From Balanoglossus misakiensis (lineage: Eukaryota; Hemichordata), in contig CM082578.2 in assembly GCA_040954595.2 (NCBI GenBank), positions 7,316,001-7,380,000 of the forward strand: DNA of 64,000 bases, written 5' to 3'. Below the pieces are notes generated by a model. That model ran no database searches. It saw only the letters and a list, made by a program, of their open reading frames with translations, and was not told where the DNA came from. Position 1 is the stretch's first letter. Each line of letters begins with the position of its first letter. Below are positions 24,353 to 36,882 of this stretch, in pieces. The position numbers and the translations under genes were made by a program.

Positions 24353-25191
24353 ACAGCGTTTATGCATCGTTGCATTACTTTACTGTTTATCCTATTCTGC
24401 AGAGAGGCGTTGAATGAAAAATGACGCCACCAAGAGGGACAGACAGTCGTGTTTCCCAATTTATCCTTTATGTTCTTTGTACAAAGTCTTTCTGTCTCGT
24501 GGAAAGTTTTGGTTACCTTTTGTTGCTAGTGGAGACACAAATAACGGGTGGAAGTAAAGATGCATAAGTGATTATGTATGATGCATAAAATGATGACCAC
24601 TATCTTGCAATATTTTTGTATGTATTTTGGTGTTGCGAGGTTTATCTTTCATTCGTTCATTTGAAATAAAACTATATCTGTATATATGTTATATTTGTGT
24701 GCAGTGCGTGCATAAAGGTCAGAAAGAGTGACTTTGTTCTAAGTCCAGTTTGCAATTCTGTGTTTGTTGTTCATATTGTTTGGTTTCTATGCCTACGATA
24801 CGGACTATCTTCATTATGACTGAAACATCTCACTGCGCTCCAGGTTGTGTTCGGATGTTACCATGGCAACATTTCATAAAATGCTTGTTATCTTTATACC
24901 GACAATTATGCTTACATTTTTTGCGAGGAAATGACACCAAGCACTTCGAGTCAACGCTTCAATTGAGGTAATTATGCGTGTACAGTATGTCACGTCTTTC
25001 AAAGCAACATCTTTTCTGTCCTGTTTCAAATGAAAACATTCTTGGAATACATGTATACTACCTTTTTTCTGAAACATATGCAGCAATACTATAGTTTGTG
25101 TGTAACTACGTTTTTCTATATAGTATGTCAACTCTCAAGTATACTATATTCCATCTCTGCATAGATACATGTACATATACCATCTCTGCAC

Positions 25192-25192
<1 letters not shown>

Positions 25193-25283
<91 letters not shown>

Positions 25284-25287
25284 TGAT

Positions 25288-25376
<89 letters not shown>
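25193..25376. repeat. (GATA)n microsatellite
   Basis: About 46 tetranucleotide units with two interruptions near 25284-25294. The poly-(SIYL) open frames on the minus strand are translations of the repeat. Confidence 0.95.
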
Positions 25377-25379
25377 CAT

Positions 25380-25436
25380 GACCATAATATTGATGATATC
25401 CTCGCCTGCGGCTCGGGCATCATCAATATTATGGTC
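25380..25436. repeat. Perfect 18-bp-arm inverted repeat (hairpin)
   Basis: GACCATAATATTGATGAT at 25380-25397 is perfectly complementary to 25419-25436, with a 21-base GC-rich loop (CTCGCCTGCGGCTCGGGC). It abuts the GATA tract. The loop resembles the tip of the fold-back element at 14173-14306, so this may be a small relative. Confidence 0.7.
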
Positions 25437-27978
25437 AGAGAGCACCATCCCTCGTGCAGGCGTCAAATCGTGATACAGCCCTCGCTATCATGTGTTATTA
25501 TTTAAATACATATTATGACACATGTATCATATGTCTCACCCAGACTGCCATAAATATTTTGACCTTTTGCATGAAACAAGACAAACCCTTTCATCAGCTA
25601 GCCTCAGTTATAACTGTAAGTGTAGCGACGAATCAAATGTGAAGTTTCACACTGTTGTAAACTGTCGGTGGGGAAAATGGCCACTCACGTCAAAATAGCA
25701 AAACAAACATAATAGAGAACGTATGACTCTTGACGTGTAAATGTACATAGAAATGATATAACGAACTGTTTGATTATCTCGTGTTGATTCTTGCCCGAGT
25801 AGAGATCACAGAGTACATGTAATCGCTTGTAGAACCCACATTACTCGGTCGAACGGGTGTATTACGACGTATTAAACACACAATATAGATGTCCGTCTGT
25901 ATAGGCCCTACCTACACTGCTCGATACTGTCGCGCTGTTCACATTAATTTTCCGATGAAAAGACATTCAATTTTACTCTCAATGCCCATAAATAACGTTC
26001 AATTAATGTATTACAGCTGTGGCGGTGTTGGCGTGTTCCGCATTAACCGTTGGGAATATTCGAATGCAACCACCCAAAGTGCCCTCATTACTAGTACTGC
26101 ACACCTGAAATAAACTGTTCCATTAATGCATGGTCTTTGCCTTAATACACCACAATGTCAGCTGGAGAACATTAAAGGTCGTGCTCTATCACGATGCAAT
26201 GATATGTCACGACTTTTTTTTCTACAAAGCTGTACATCGACGCGCACCATATATTTTGTGCTGTACTTCAAGCTATTATTTCTACATACAAATTTTCCGT
26301 GAATGCCCGTCTTTTACAAGTCATAATTTATAACAGACGCGCGTTTCTCAGTGAATTTAAAAAAAGGCTCCGCCAGTATAGCGTAGATGTAACTTATTTG
26401 AGTACAATAAAATTTATTTGCCTTTAATATCGTCTCCAAATATTTGCATTCTTTGAAGGAAAGATACGCCCTAAATTTTTCTTGACAGGCGTTTAATTAA
26501 CCCCCTGACGAAATGGTTGAACAATTCGACATTTCTGAATATATTAAGATTTTCGATTGCAAAGTCCACAGACATAAAATAAAAAGTGACACACACCTGA
26601 TAAAAACTATTTCCGGGAATGTAAGGTATTCTGGCAGATATTTTTATTGTCTTTATAGCGATAAAAAAAGACATTACGAACATTCCAACGGCATAATTGA
26701 GTACAATGACGATGCTACTTTCAATGAATACAGAAAAGAACGGGTCAGAGTTCGCGTCCTCTGAAGGTCGGTATTTACGCACAGTCGCGTCTACGTGGTA
26801 TACACAGAAACAAAGTGAACAGCTGCTTGCGCTTCACGACTCTGTTGGGGTTTCACATCCTATTTACGGCCCGACACCACTTCGACACCCAGCCGCTGAA
26901 TATTCATACCGTCGACGTACGTCCTGTTGGTCATGTACACTTGAAGTACGCTTGGAACCAGTATCACATATACGTTTTAAACCAAGCTCGGAGTTCGCGC
27001 CGCAGCGCGCTCTTCGGTGAGTAAAAAATGTGTGCCTGTCGTCGCCATTGAGTCGATCGATCCAATCAGACAGCCCCGCGTGTACTTCATGTAAATAATC
27101 GCCCGAGTGGAATATGTTTACGTCGCATTGACCTTCCCATTCTATACAATCCAGTGAATCCACTAAATATACCACCCATAAGTTTACTCGGGACTGCACA
27201 GTGGTTACGAAAAAAATGTCTCCAACGTTGTTTTGAGTGTATTATGCTAGTTGACGTGATCACTTTGTCGAGGTCGTGGATAGGTCATAACGTATATCGC
27301 GCCCGGCAACTATCACTACCTGTGCTTCTAGGTATTATACCGGTTATTACCAGCTTTTCATTGATATCTACCTCGTTATCATGGTTTTAATACCGACCAC
27401 TCGAGTTGTTGACAGCACTCGCCAGTATATGGGAGACCCGTACGCGTGGAGAATGTGCACGTTTAATTTTCTTGAAAGTATATGTTAGCGTCCACTGTGA
27501 ACTAGGACATGTTTTTTGCCCATATTCTCATCGCCGAAGTTCCATTTAATTAATTTATACGCAGTTACCTACACATTTCAAAATTGGAGTACACCTTGTG
27601 CAACGACACGAGATGCCGGACAGGGGAATGTAGATTGTGTGGCAATGGTGATTTAGGCGTTGTCAGGTACCCAGAGCCTCGACCGAAGAAGTCCAGTACG
27701 AACGACGTTCCCACGTTCCGCATGCCGGTTCAATCACAATTGGTCCAGTATACAACTGCGCAAACGATAAGAATAGCACAACCCACACAGTCAGTCTGTT
27801 CATATTCTTATTTCACATAATTTGTGTAGAGTCTGGAAGGGCAAGTAAGGAGGTCACACAGGCATCTTAAACTTATCTCTTTCCGACTTACGTTCGCAGG
27901 AATCGAAAAGGCTTTGTTTTTGTAACGTCTGTTTGTTAAACTTCAAAGTTTCGGAAAACTGGACACTGAATGTAGTCA

Positions 27979-30807
27979 ATGGATCTCTGTGTTTTCGCCA
28001 TCTGCATAGCTGTGATCTTTTCCGCGACGGCACTAGAGGCAATAGGTGAGTCGCTTCTCCATTGGCCCTCTATAATCCAGCACCACCATATTAAGAGTAC
28101 TGGGCCTCTGTGCATAGCGCAAAACATGTTAGATGTGAACTGAATATATGCTCTCGTGGGGGGAGACCAATACGTGGCACAAAAGTTTTATGTGGGTATG
28201 AACCGACCCGACCCGTGCGGTCTTCGTTTGGTTTAGCTCTTCTCAACAAATTTTGGCGCTCTAAATTATGGACACATATCGTTAGTTAAACCACTGGATT
28301 TTTAGGAAAAAAAAATGTCCGTGCGTTATGACGACCTGTTCACCGCGAAGAAGAAGGTGGTGTGGGATGGATGCAAGTCATTAAAACGGACGTTTCTTGA
28401 ATGTTGATGAATTTCGATGTGGATGCTTTTTAACAGGTGACATTCTGAAGCGAAGTGCGAAAAAGCTTATAGTTCACCCAAACAATTGAGAAAAGGGCAA
28501 TAAAATGTTTCAAATTCCTGCGTTGTATAAGCACACACGCATGCTTTTTAAAGTGTCATTGTCTCCAATCTTGCAGGCCACGGCACTGATTGTTGTGAAA
28601 ACGGCGGAACATACGACCATTCATTGAGGCTGTGTTATTGCCCGGATAATTACTGGGGGACCTATTGTCAATTTCGGGGAGGTGAGTTTAGATGAATGCT
28701 GAACTAGTTTCTCGGCGGGGTTGGAAATGTTTTTTATAGTTTACACATTCGGCAAAGTGTCACATGAAAAAAATAATTCTGTTGTGATAGATTCATCATT
28801 TCAAGATCACTTCTGAAGATTATTGAGGTGGGTCCAAAGAATCGAGCTGCCAATGAATCCGTCATTTTAGCACCAGAAATCGGGTCAACACTAGAACTGT
28901 CTATTCTGTTATATACTTGTTAAAAATATGTTGTTTTCTCACGTTGGCGTTTCGTTTTTTTCTGACAGTGTGTACAAGACTGTGCCAAAATGGCGGTGAG
29001 TGCGGGTTGGACGACACTGGACGATATCGATGCATATGTCAAACCGGTTACTATGGTGACCTATGTGACTCAACTAGTGCCGAAAATTCAACATCACCAT
29101 CTCAAAGTAAGGTCAAAATTCTCCTTGTTTCAAAGAAAGATATTAGGGATGTGTAGAGAGCCCTGTTATTATTACCACAGACTAGGAATGTATGGGCAAA
29201 TTTTAATAACTTCAGGCAAACAATAACTCCGTGACGTCACTGTTTGTTGTTGCCTCCATGCAGGTATGCATTAAAGGGGTAAAGTCGCTAACTTTTGACA
29301 TTGTTTGGATTATTTCTATTTCTTTTGATGGGCAATGTATGTTATTCTCACAGACTGCTAACTGAAAAATGCTAAATGACCAGCTAAACCCTCACACTGT
29401 ACACAGGCATGACATGATAATACACCTGCATTATATAAGTGTATTTAATTATTTAAGTCAATTTAATTTAATTAAATCAGTTAAATTTACGTACAGTGTT
29501 CGTCTTATCACTGTGTAGAATGTCATACAGTTGAAGGTTACTTTAGGCCTTCTCAATATTACATTAATTCAAAGAACGTTTAGGACATTGGACTGGAAGA
29601 TATAAATTCGGGGCAACTGAACGCAAACAGTACCAGCTATGTGGTTTGACAATTTCAAGAATGTGTTTTACTTTGATGTAATTTACTTTGAGATGAACGA
29701 AAAATACCGAGTTCTGATAATGATTTTAATGAATCGACAAACGACAACCCGCACAAGCTGATCAAGGTCGCCTATGAATAATTCACACTTAATTATACAT
29801 TGTGAGTGAGGGTTATGACATACCACGCGATAATTAGACCCTGGGGGACTGAACAGAAATTGCTGGTGTACCAGCGTTTTCCCCTCGAAAGTGTGATGCG
29901 ACGAATTCACCCGCTCCCTTTGGAGTTCCTGCCTCAAACAAGGAAAACGTGCCATGCTTACCAACGAATCAGAAGGAAATTAATTAACGAGAATTAATGG
30001 CCATGTTGTGTTTCAGCTGCCATACGACAATTTATCTATGCCGTCATATTTTTAATTGGCGAGGTCAGGCAGACCTACAGACTCTGAAGCCGAATGTATT
30101 CGTCTTTTGAGATCGTCATATAGAAGCCAATAAAACGTTTCCTTGCAATCTTGGCATTATGGAATACACAAATGTTAGAATTGGACTCGGCCATAGACAG
30201 TAGAAGTCTGTCCACTAAACCGAACTACAAATCTCTCGAATTTATCAAGCAATGGCTGCCCGAGTAACTCTTCAGGAGTTATTGGCTGTCAGTTTCAATA
30301 AATAGCGCGTTTCTGCTTTTTTCTCTCATCGTTACAAGCCTGAAACTGTTTTTATATTTGACAGACATTTCAATAGAGCTGCTGTGTGCAACAGCCTCCA
30401 CTCCAACCACGCCCTCTACGGACGGGAAATGGAGCTTCGACCTGGCGATGATGATCATGTACCTCATCATAGGCGCACTGATCCTGGCCTTCGTCGTTCT
30501 GACGATTCACTATAAGCGCGAGTACAAGCACATCAGGCAGCAGCAAAGACGCTCCCTGAGGCGGCGACTGGACAGCATGCGGGAGAGCTATCTGGCGAGG
30601 GAGTGCTGCGATGTGGAGACGCCGCCCCAGAGTCCCAGCTTGGTGGCGGCCCCGCCGCTTCTGATGACGACGACGACGGCGACGCGGCTGAAGATGATTT
30701 CGCCGGCGATGGCGCCCCCGTACAGCGAGTCGCCGCCTCCATACGACGCGATCATCATCAGTACTATCATCGAGGAGGACGAAGAAGAGGAAGAGGACGA
30801 AACGTGA
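27979..30807 (+). CDS. Small type I membrane protein: EGF x2-TM with PPPY tail
   Basis: Four coding exons: 27979-28045, 28577-28681, 28969-29106, 30365-30807; 250 residues, all introns phase 1. Exon 1 encodes a signal peptide (1-22). The first EGF-like module (23-57) reads CCENGGTY, with Tyr where the third Cys is expected, leaving five Cys. The second (58-103) has a normal six-Cys EGF pattern (CQNGGEC...CICQTGYYGDLC) followed by a Ser/Thr-rich stalk. A TM helix lies at about 130-153, followed by a basic juxtamembrane region (HYKREYKH, RRSLRRR). The tail has PPPY at 227-230 and ends in an acidic EEDEEEEEDET run. It looks like a shorter relative of the CUB/EGF receptors on either side. WW-domain binding by the PPPY is inferred. 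Confidence 0.8.
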
Positions 30808-33800
30808 AGGTCTGGCGGCGAACGTTTGATGTCACTGCCAATGACTTTATTTACATGAATGGCGACAGATGTGCCTATAGTGGATACCCAAGTGCACACG
30901 ATTATAAAACGTCACGTGAAAGACCATACCTTCATTCTTTCAAAAGGAGTACTATAGTATATGGCCGTCGCGAAACAGGATCGAGGAAACTTCTGCACAA
31001 GGAGAGATGGCTATTTGCAGACATTATTTACAGTGAGGATTTAAGTGACTCTGTGTCTATTCATTTTGTGCGCATAAAGATTTTTTTTCACTTATTCCCG
31101 TTCCTTCAAGAGGCTTTGAAATGTTTTGCGATTTATAAACCCCACAAAAAGGCCGCTGATTACATGCAGGGAAACCCAACTTGAAAACCATGACAATAGT
31201 CTACTCGAATGATCGAGAGGCGCAAGTAGAACCAATAACTTGAAAATCATTGCGTATGCAAAGCTTGAAACGACTCCCTAGTGTTAAATCATAGAAACGA
31301 ACGTGTCATAGCCATCGTTCACGTGGACCTAATTTTCGAACAGCAATTCAGGAGAGCCGCATGCGCATGTCACCGCGCCAGATTCAAAGCAATGGTCACG
31401 TACCTGCGCAGAGCACCCGCTGGGTAGGAACGTATGATCATAGCTACCAGTGAAACGTTGACAAACAAGGCTGAACTTCACAACCAAGTTTCACAGAGAC
31501 GTTTTGGGGTCTTCCATAGTTTTGAAAGGGCTTGGCAAGGTGTAGGGAAATATTGGAAAGTATTTGATTCGTCGAGTGTTTTGATTTTCCCGCAAGCACT
31601 TACTATAATGGGTCTTGAAACTCTGCTGTTGCCAGTGCTGTCGATTGAATGTAACAAGTAATGGAGGATAATTTTCATGATGCGAATAAAACGTTCAATG
31701 CATATACCAGCAGTTTGAAATGCAAGTTGCATTCTTGGTTGCCGTGTGTATACGTGTCGTGTGCTGAACTTTCACGTGATCATAGACTGAAATTCACAGG
31801 TCCACTCTGTAATCTATTTGTCGCGTGTGCGTTCATTCCATATGGACATTAGTATTTTCATCCCCATGGTGTTTGGAAACGTCTAGTTGGAGTGGATGGG
31901 AATTCGAAATACGGCTCGCCGGGAGCCACAGGTAGCCTACCCCAAGATACCGATGTTTTCCGAAGTTGTACAAGGACAAATCACTGAAACTTGCACGTGT
32001 AATCAATATTTCTTTCAATTTAATGAAAACTGACCCTTCTCTGTTCCCCACAAATCGGGTTCAAGGAAGCGATACTTACTTGCATGTTGGAGATAGTGTT
32101 TTTCGGGCTTTTAATGCGTTTTAATGCTTGAGGATGTTCTTTTCCTGGAAAGCCCCACGCTGTACAAGGTTTCGCTGCATAGTCGCCCCGGCACTTCTAC
32201 CTCTGTTTCAAGGCTGCCGCGTTGAGGGCAGTGTTGATCTGTCTGTGGACGGCCAATGAAGTTGCTCTACATACATGTATGCATCGATTCCTGCATGCAC
32301 ATATTGGCCCTCGTCACATTTCATTACTTCGTTATCATGCATGGTTGTGTCCTCACCATTTAAATGATGTCATGAATCTCTACCTACATTTACATAAAAT
32401 TATATTTTTGAAGGTTATTAATGACTAGTCAAGTAGTCTGCAACCCTGTCACAGGATTGATTGTCCACGTCCATCCTATGTTATGACAATGTTTGTTGAC
32501 GTGGGCATTTCTAAGGATTCACAGTATACCATTGGCGTGGATTTGTTTATTGTCAAAAAAGTTGCAAGACTTTATTTTAAGCGAAGCGTGCAAAAAGTTC
32601 AGCCCAAAGTGAAACGGAAAGATGCGTTTCTTTGGTTTAATCTGCTTGTGGATTTGATTTGTAAACATTAGCTATTAGGGAAGCGAATGAGTCATGCATT
32701 ATCTCTCCCGTTCCTCTGTGTTAAACCCGAGAACCACCGTCTTCTTGAAGTATAATTAGAGGCAATTTAAGGTTAGTATGCGCCTTGGGACAGAATTTCA
32801 GAAAAATGATAATCCCCCAAAGCTTCCAATTCTTTGGTATATTAAAGCGAGTGGGGAAGGAATATAGCTGTTTACAGTCTTGAAAATCACAACTTTAAAT
32901 TTTCTCCATAGAATTAACACAGAGATTGGCGGCCATTTGGAATTTGGAATTTTGCTTTTTCATTAAAAATTTTGAATTGGGACCCCCGTTGTTATTCTGA
33001 ATTTTAAGATAGAATATCCTTTAGCAAAATATGAGAGAAAGTTGAAGACTTCGATTTTCGAGGCGCACTGTAGGCGTACCTTTGAATCTTCTCGTTATCT
33101 GCTTTCGCAAATTCAACAGATGTACCCAATGCTGTTTACCCCGGAAGGTATAGTTTCTGAAAGCATTACCATGCGGTCGGGTCGTGCTTTTCCGTAAAAT
33201 GCAGTGTGGCAACAGGCGGCAAATAGTTTGATGTTACCGCAAATGAATTCAGGGCCGTGAAAACAATTTTTCACGATCACACGTGTATGTTTTGGGGTTG
33301 TTTGGTTGTCGCGGTCTGTTTTACTGTCCCGCGCCGCACGTCAGACAGCTGATATAGGCCCTACAGTGTGGTAAGTATCAGTGAATCCTGCATTGAACCC
33401 ATGCGACTCAGCATGGTGCTACTTTATTACCAAATTTGGTTTTGCATCTCAAGGATTGCTGACTCGATTTCTACGTAACACATCGACCTCCAGCCTGAGA
33501 GTTCAGCGTCAAGCCCTTTTTAGGTCAGGGTAACCTTCTGTCGCGCCTGCCAGTTTGTGGCCACAACAAATAGGCCGTAGAAATCGAACAGATTCTATTG
33601 TCATCTATTGGTAAAGAGTTTATGAGGGCGCAAATCTCGACCTTTTTACGGCAACAGTTTCTGCGACCGATCTGGCTCAAGGCGCGGACAGTAAGGTAAA
33701 ACTGCAAAGTCATGTGAGGTTTGAGAGAAATATAGCAATTGGAAATTATTTCCAAAAGAAAAAAAAAAACCCTGAACAATCAGAAGTTGATAATACGTTT

Positions 33801-34125
33801 GTGTATACCCATCAGTAAGTTAACTTAAATTGACAAATCTAAGCTTGAAAGCAAAATGATAATAATAAAGCAAAACAGTGGCAGCTCATGGGGCTTTTAC
33901 TTTTAAAGTTAATATAATTGACTTTGGCCATTATATTGCAACATTTTCGCCACTCGACCCTGCTGTGTAGCACCAGGTCAAAGAACATGAAACTAAACCG
34001 GAGCCGAGACTAATTTTATCAAATCGTTTGTAACTAAACTAAACGCGAGTAACTCTCTCCATTTTCTCCACCACCAGGTCCTAAGATGCGCAGATCATTG
34101 TTTATCGAGCACTGTCATAGTCATC
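30808..34125. other. Intergenic region between the two small EGF receptors
   Basis: No gene recognised. Long-looking frames at 30603-31184 run antisense to, or out of frame with, the tail exon and have no domain. A possible decayed inverted-repeat element spans 32769-33082. AATAAA-type hexamers occur (for example near 31685) but none could be firmly assigned. Confidence 0.45.
32769..33082. mobile_element. Possible decayed MITE with imperfect terminal inverted repeats
   Basis: The left end AAGGTTAGTATGCGCCTTGG (32769) resembles the inverse complement of the right end near 33059-33082 (AAGGTACGCCTACAGTGCGCC). The match is imperfect (shared AAGGT and TGCGCCT with an offset), and there is no clear target duplication. 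Treat as tentative. Confidence 0.3.
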
Positions 34126-36882
34126 ATGAATAAAGAATCAGTTGCCTTGTTTGGCCTCATTATTATTCTAGCTCAGATTAAAGGCAAGTGAAAATGCATT
34201 GAATTTTACTAACATACACCTTTTCAGGTGGAGGGTGTTTCTATTATGATTTGTAATTATTTTGAAACGTTTTGCCCTCGCGGTACCAACGCCTAAGAGC
34301 TTTTATTTATAGAATTTTACTTATGTAACACCTGCTGCAAGCAGCATTGGCGCTATTAATAAAAACACAAAGCTATAAATAGCACCGTACTGGTTGAAGT
34401 ACTGTCTCCCAAAGCCGATTGTATTACTCACGACGCCGTATTTCTGTCAAAGCTGTGTAGTTGTTGGGACGTCAAATATTGCAAAATAACAGAAACACCT
34501 CAAATATTTCACAACCACTTGAAAAGGCTGTTTTTGACTATAGACTGTCTCACAAACCCCAATTTGTCGGCCACACTGCTCTGGTTTCTCTGCTGTGCTC
34601 TGATACACCAGCTGAGCCTGCCCGCCCAGCTCAGTCAGAAGGCACTGAGTAACCGGGGGCTGTGATAGAGTATTTACCACTACGACCTCAGTATAAGAGA
34701 CAAGACGGGGGGAAAATTACCTCCGCTCGCGAAAACGTTTGACATTACCGGTAGTGTAATCACAATTTCTACGCTGCACAGTTTGCCCGTAAACAGTTCT
34801 TGCATAGAAACCAACCTGTATGGGTACAACATGTAACATCGGTCTATGTGGGTGTGTGGGTATGACTGTGACGTCACTATATCTTGTCGTGACTTACAGG
34901 CAATACATCAAAGCCAACCCGACATTTCCTCTGTCCAAGTATCAAGTTGTCATTTTCCCATATAACGAATATAGTTCAATGTACTAAACGGTTGATATTT
35001 TAAACAGATTACATTATTGAGACCACCTAAGTAGCTGATAACTTCTCTCTCTCTCTCTTGCAGACGCTGCGTCCCTGTTTCGCCAGCGTGCTAAGAAAGG
35101 CGACCCAGACTTCACACCACCAGGTGAGATCAAAACCTCTCCATTGAAAGAGGGCGGGGGGGGGGGGGGGGGTCTCTGAATATGTTACCTGCTCACTGAC
35201 ATGGTCTGAAATATTTTTCGCCGAAATTCACAATAAATTGCCTCTTGACAAGCATAGGCCCGTACTCAGTAACCTTTCTTCCAATCACAGTCTACATGCA
35301 GGTAACTGCTATTAACTTAAAGTATGAACGGAGGCAACACTTCTCGGCAACTTATAACAGACGTTTCGTGATGACTCCGGTAATCATTTATATTTACTCG
35401 TGTTACTTACACAGATACGTGTCTGAAAATTTGCCTGAATGGCGGGACATGCGAAAACGTCCATTCTGTACCTGACTGTGTTTGTCCACCCGGTTTCTAC
35501 GGCGACAAATGCCAGTATTCATCCGATCATGGTAGGTCTAACGACAGCTAATTTTTTTCTACTCAGTGACAGAATGCAAGTACTCAAAGAAGGCTCATAA
35601 ATATGATGTGGTATTCCTTAAAATACACGAATGAAGCGGAATTGATGATTTACATGTAGATCACTTCATACACATACACACACGCACATACACACAAACA
35701 CACACTCACCTAGTTGGTCTATTTTCACTCTATCCAGAAGACATCATATATTCTTCCCTTGATTCTAATAGAACAGTGCAATGAAAACCCGTGTAAAAAT
35801 GGTGCCACTTGCCGGATAGAAGACAATCAGATGGTGTGCTTATGCACGGTGGCCTTCACCGGTGATCGCTGTCAAAAGGATTCTGTTTGTAAGTGGCTAT
35901 TCTAATTGCTTTTACGACATAGTATTACCAAATTACCAATGTGTACTATATCATACCGGGTCCAGATACCCAGTAATCATTACCATATAAGGAATCAGCG
36001 AATTACCAGATCTATAAAAAATGATAAAAAAGAGTAGTCTTAAACCACTGTTAAGTGGCGGTACAAATTGTCCGGAATGGGCAAGGAACCTGTAAATGGA
36101 ACTAGATTCTGTAGACATTCCAAGGAGTAAATGTTTAAATTAATACAATAATCCGAGTAATAGACGGAGACTAGATCGGTCAGCTAGTTGGAAAGTGGAC
36201 ACTTGCCTCTAAAAAGTATACTTCAACATTTCTTGCAGTGTATGACGTCATAATCAGCATCCCCGTGGTCATAGTGTTCATCGGTATCGCAATTGGTGTT
36301 GGAATGAAATATTACAGGCAAGGCAGTCGGGGTCGCGCCCAGGCGAGGGAAACTACTCCCGGAGCACGTAAGTCTTCAACGTTTCAAGTTCCAGCTAGAA
36401 GAAGTTTGCCCATCAGCATTGAATCTGTGTATGCAACTGGTCGACATGGTGTCAGTTCGACCTCTGCGTCTTAAAGAATAACATTTGTTTCATTGATATG
36501 ACCTATTAAAATACTGAGTTGTCTTTTAAAGCTATTACTTCCTTTCCCAAAGATGCCTGCTGCGATTTAAAGCTGATTTATTATACTATTTGCGCCCGTG
36601 CCTATGTCTTTCGCAGTTCCATCGACAACGACGCCCAGCCCAGTCTCGGGCGAAATGGTCCAACCGCCCCCGTACGAAGAAACGAACAGTGCGCCTCCAC
36701 CGTATCCGGGCAACGAGAGTGACAAATACGACATTATCCTGGACGTCATCGATTCGCCTCCTCCGCCTTACGAGGTAACGTCAGCTGCCGATTTTACTGA
36801 ATATTCAGAGGCGCCCGAGCGTGACGATCAAAATGCCGCGCCGTGTGATACACACACCCCGGGCACGGAGGTGTATCAGTAA
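34126..36882 (+). CDS. Small type I membrane protein: EGF x2-TM with three PPPY motifs
   Basis: Six coding exons: 34126-34183, 35064-35123, 35415-35531, 35772-35888, 36239-36367, 36617-36882; 248 residues, all introns phase 1. Signal peptide 1-19. A short linker exon contains RQRAKK. Two six-Cys EGF modules follow (40-79, CLNGGTC...[12 protein letters not shown]; 79-118, CKNGATC...[12 protein letters not shown]). A TM helix lies at about 120-141 ([13 protein letters not shown]). The tail carries PPPY with Tyr180, Tyr190 and Tyr212, spaced like multivalent WW ligands, and ends in EVYQ. Intron 1 uses a GC donor (AAG|GCAAGT). If the last intron is retained, the frame stops at 36474 and the PPPY region is lost. 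Close kin of the gene at 27979-30807. Confidence 0.85.
35156..35172 (+). repeat. G17 homopolymer just inside an intron
   Basis: Seventeen consecutive G, preceded by AGGGC, about 32 bases after the donor of intron 2 of the EGF/PPPY gene. G-runs near donors can act as intronic splicing enhancers or form G-quadruplexes; length may also be an assembly error. Confidence 0.85.

Larger units (their letters stand above)
24353..27978. other. Intergenic region with GATA microsatellite and hairpin
   Basis: Contains a GATA tract and an 18-bp-arm hairpin. Open frames at 26471-26782 (minus) and 26513-26764 (plus) overlap each other and show no recognised domain or splice structure. A strong acceptor (TTCGCAG at 27893-27899) suggests that a 5'-UTR exon of the next gene lies further upstream here. 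Confidence 0.45.

Noticed and set aside
26471-26782. 103-residue minus-strand frame with hydrophobic stretch
   Set aside because: No recognised family, overlapped by an equally long plus-strand frame, AT-rich composition.
30533-31184. Open frames overlapping the PPPY tail exon on both strands, including a 193-residue plus-strand frame
   Set aside because: Out of frame with the TM exon, low complexity, and no splice continuity.
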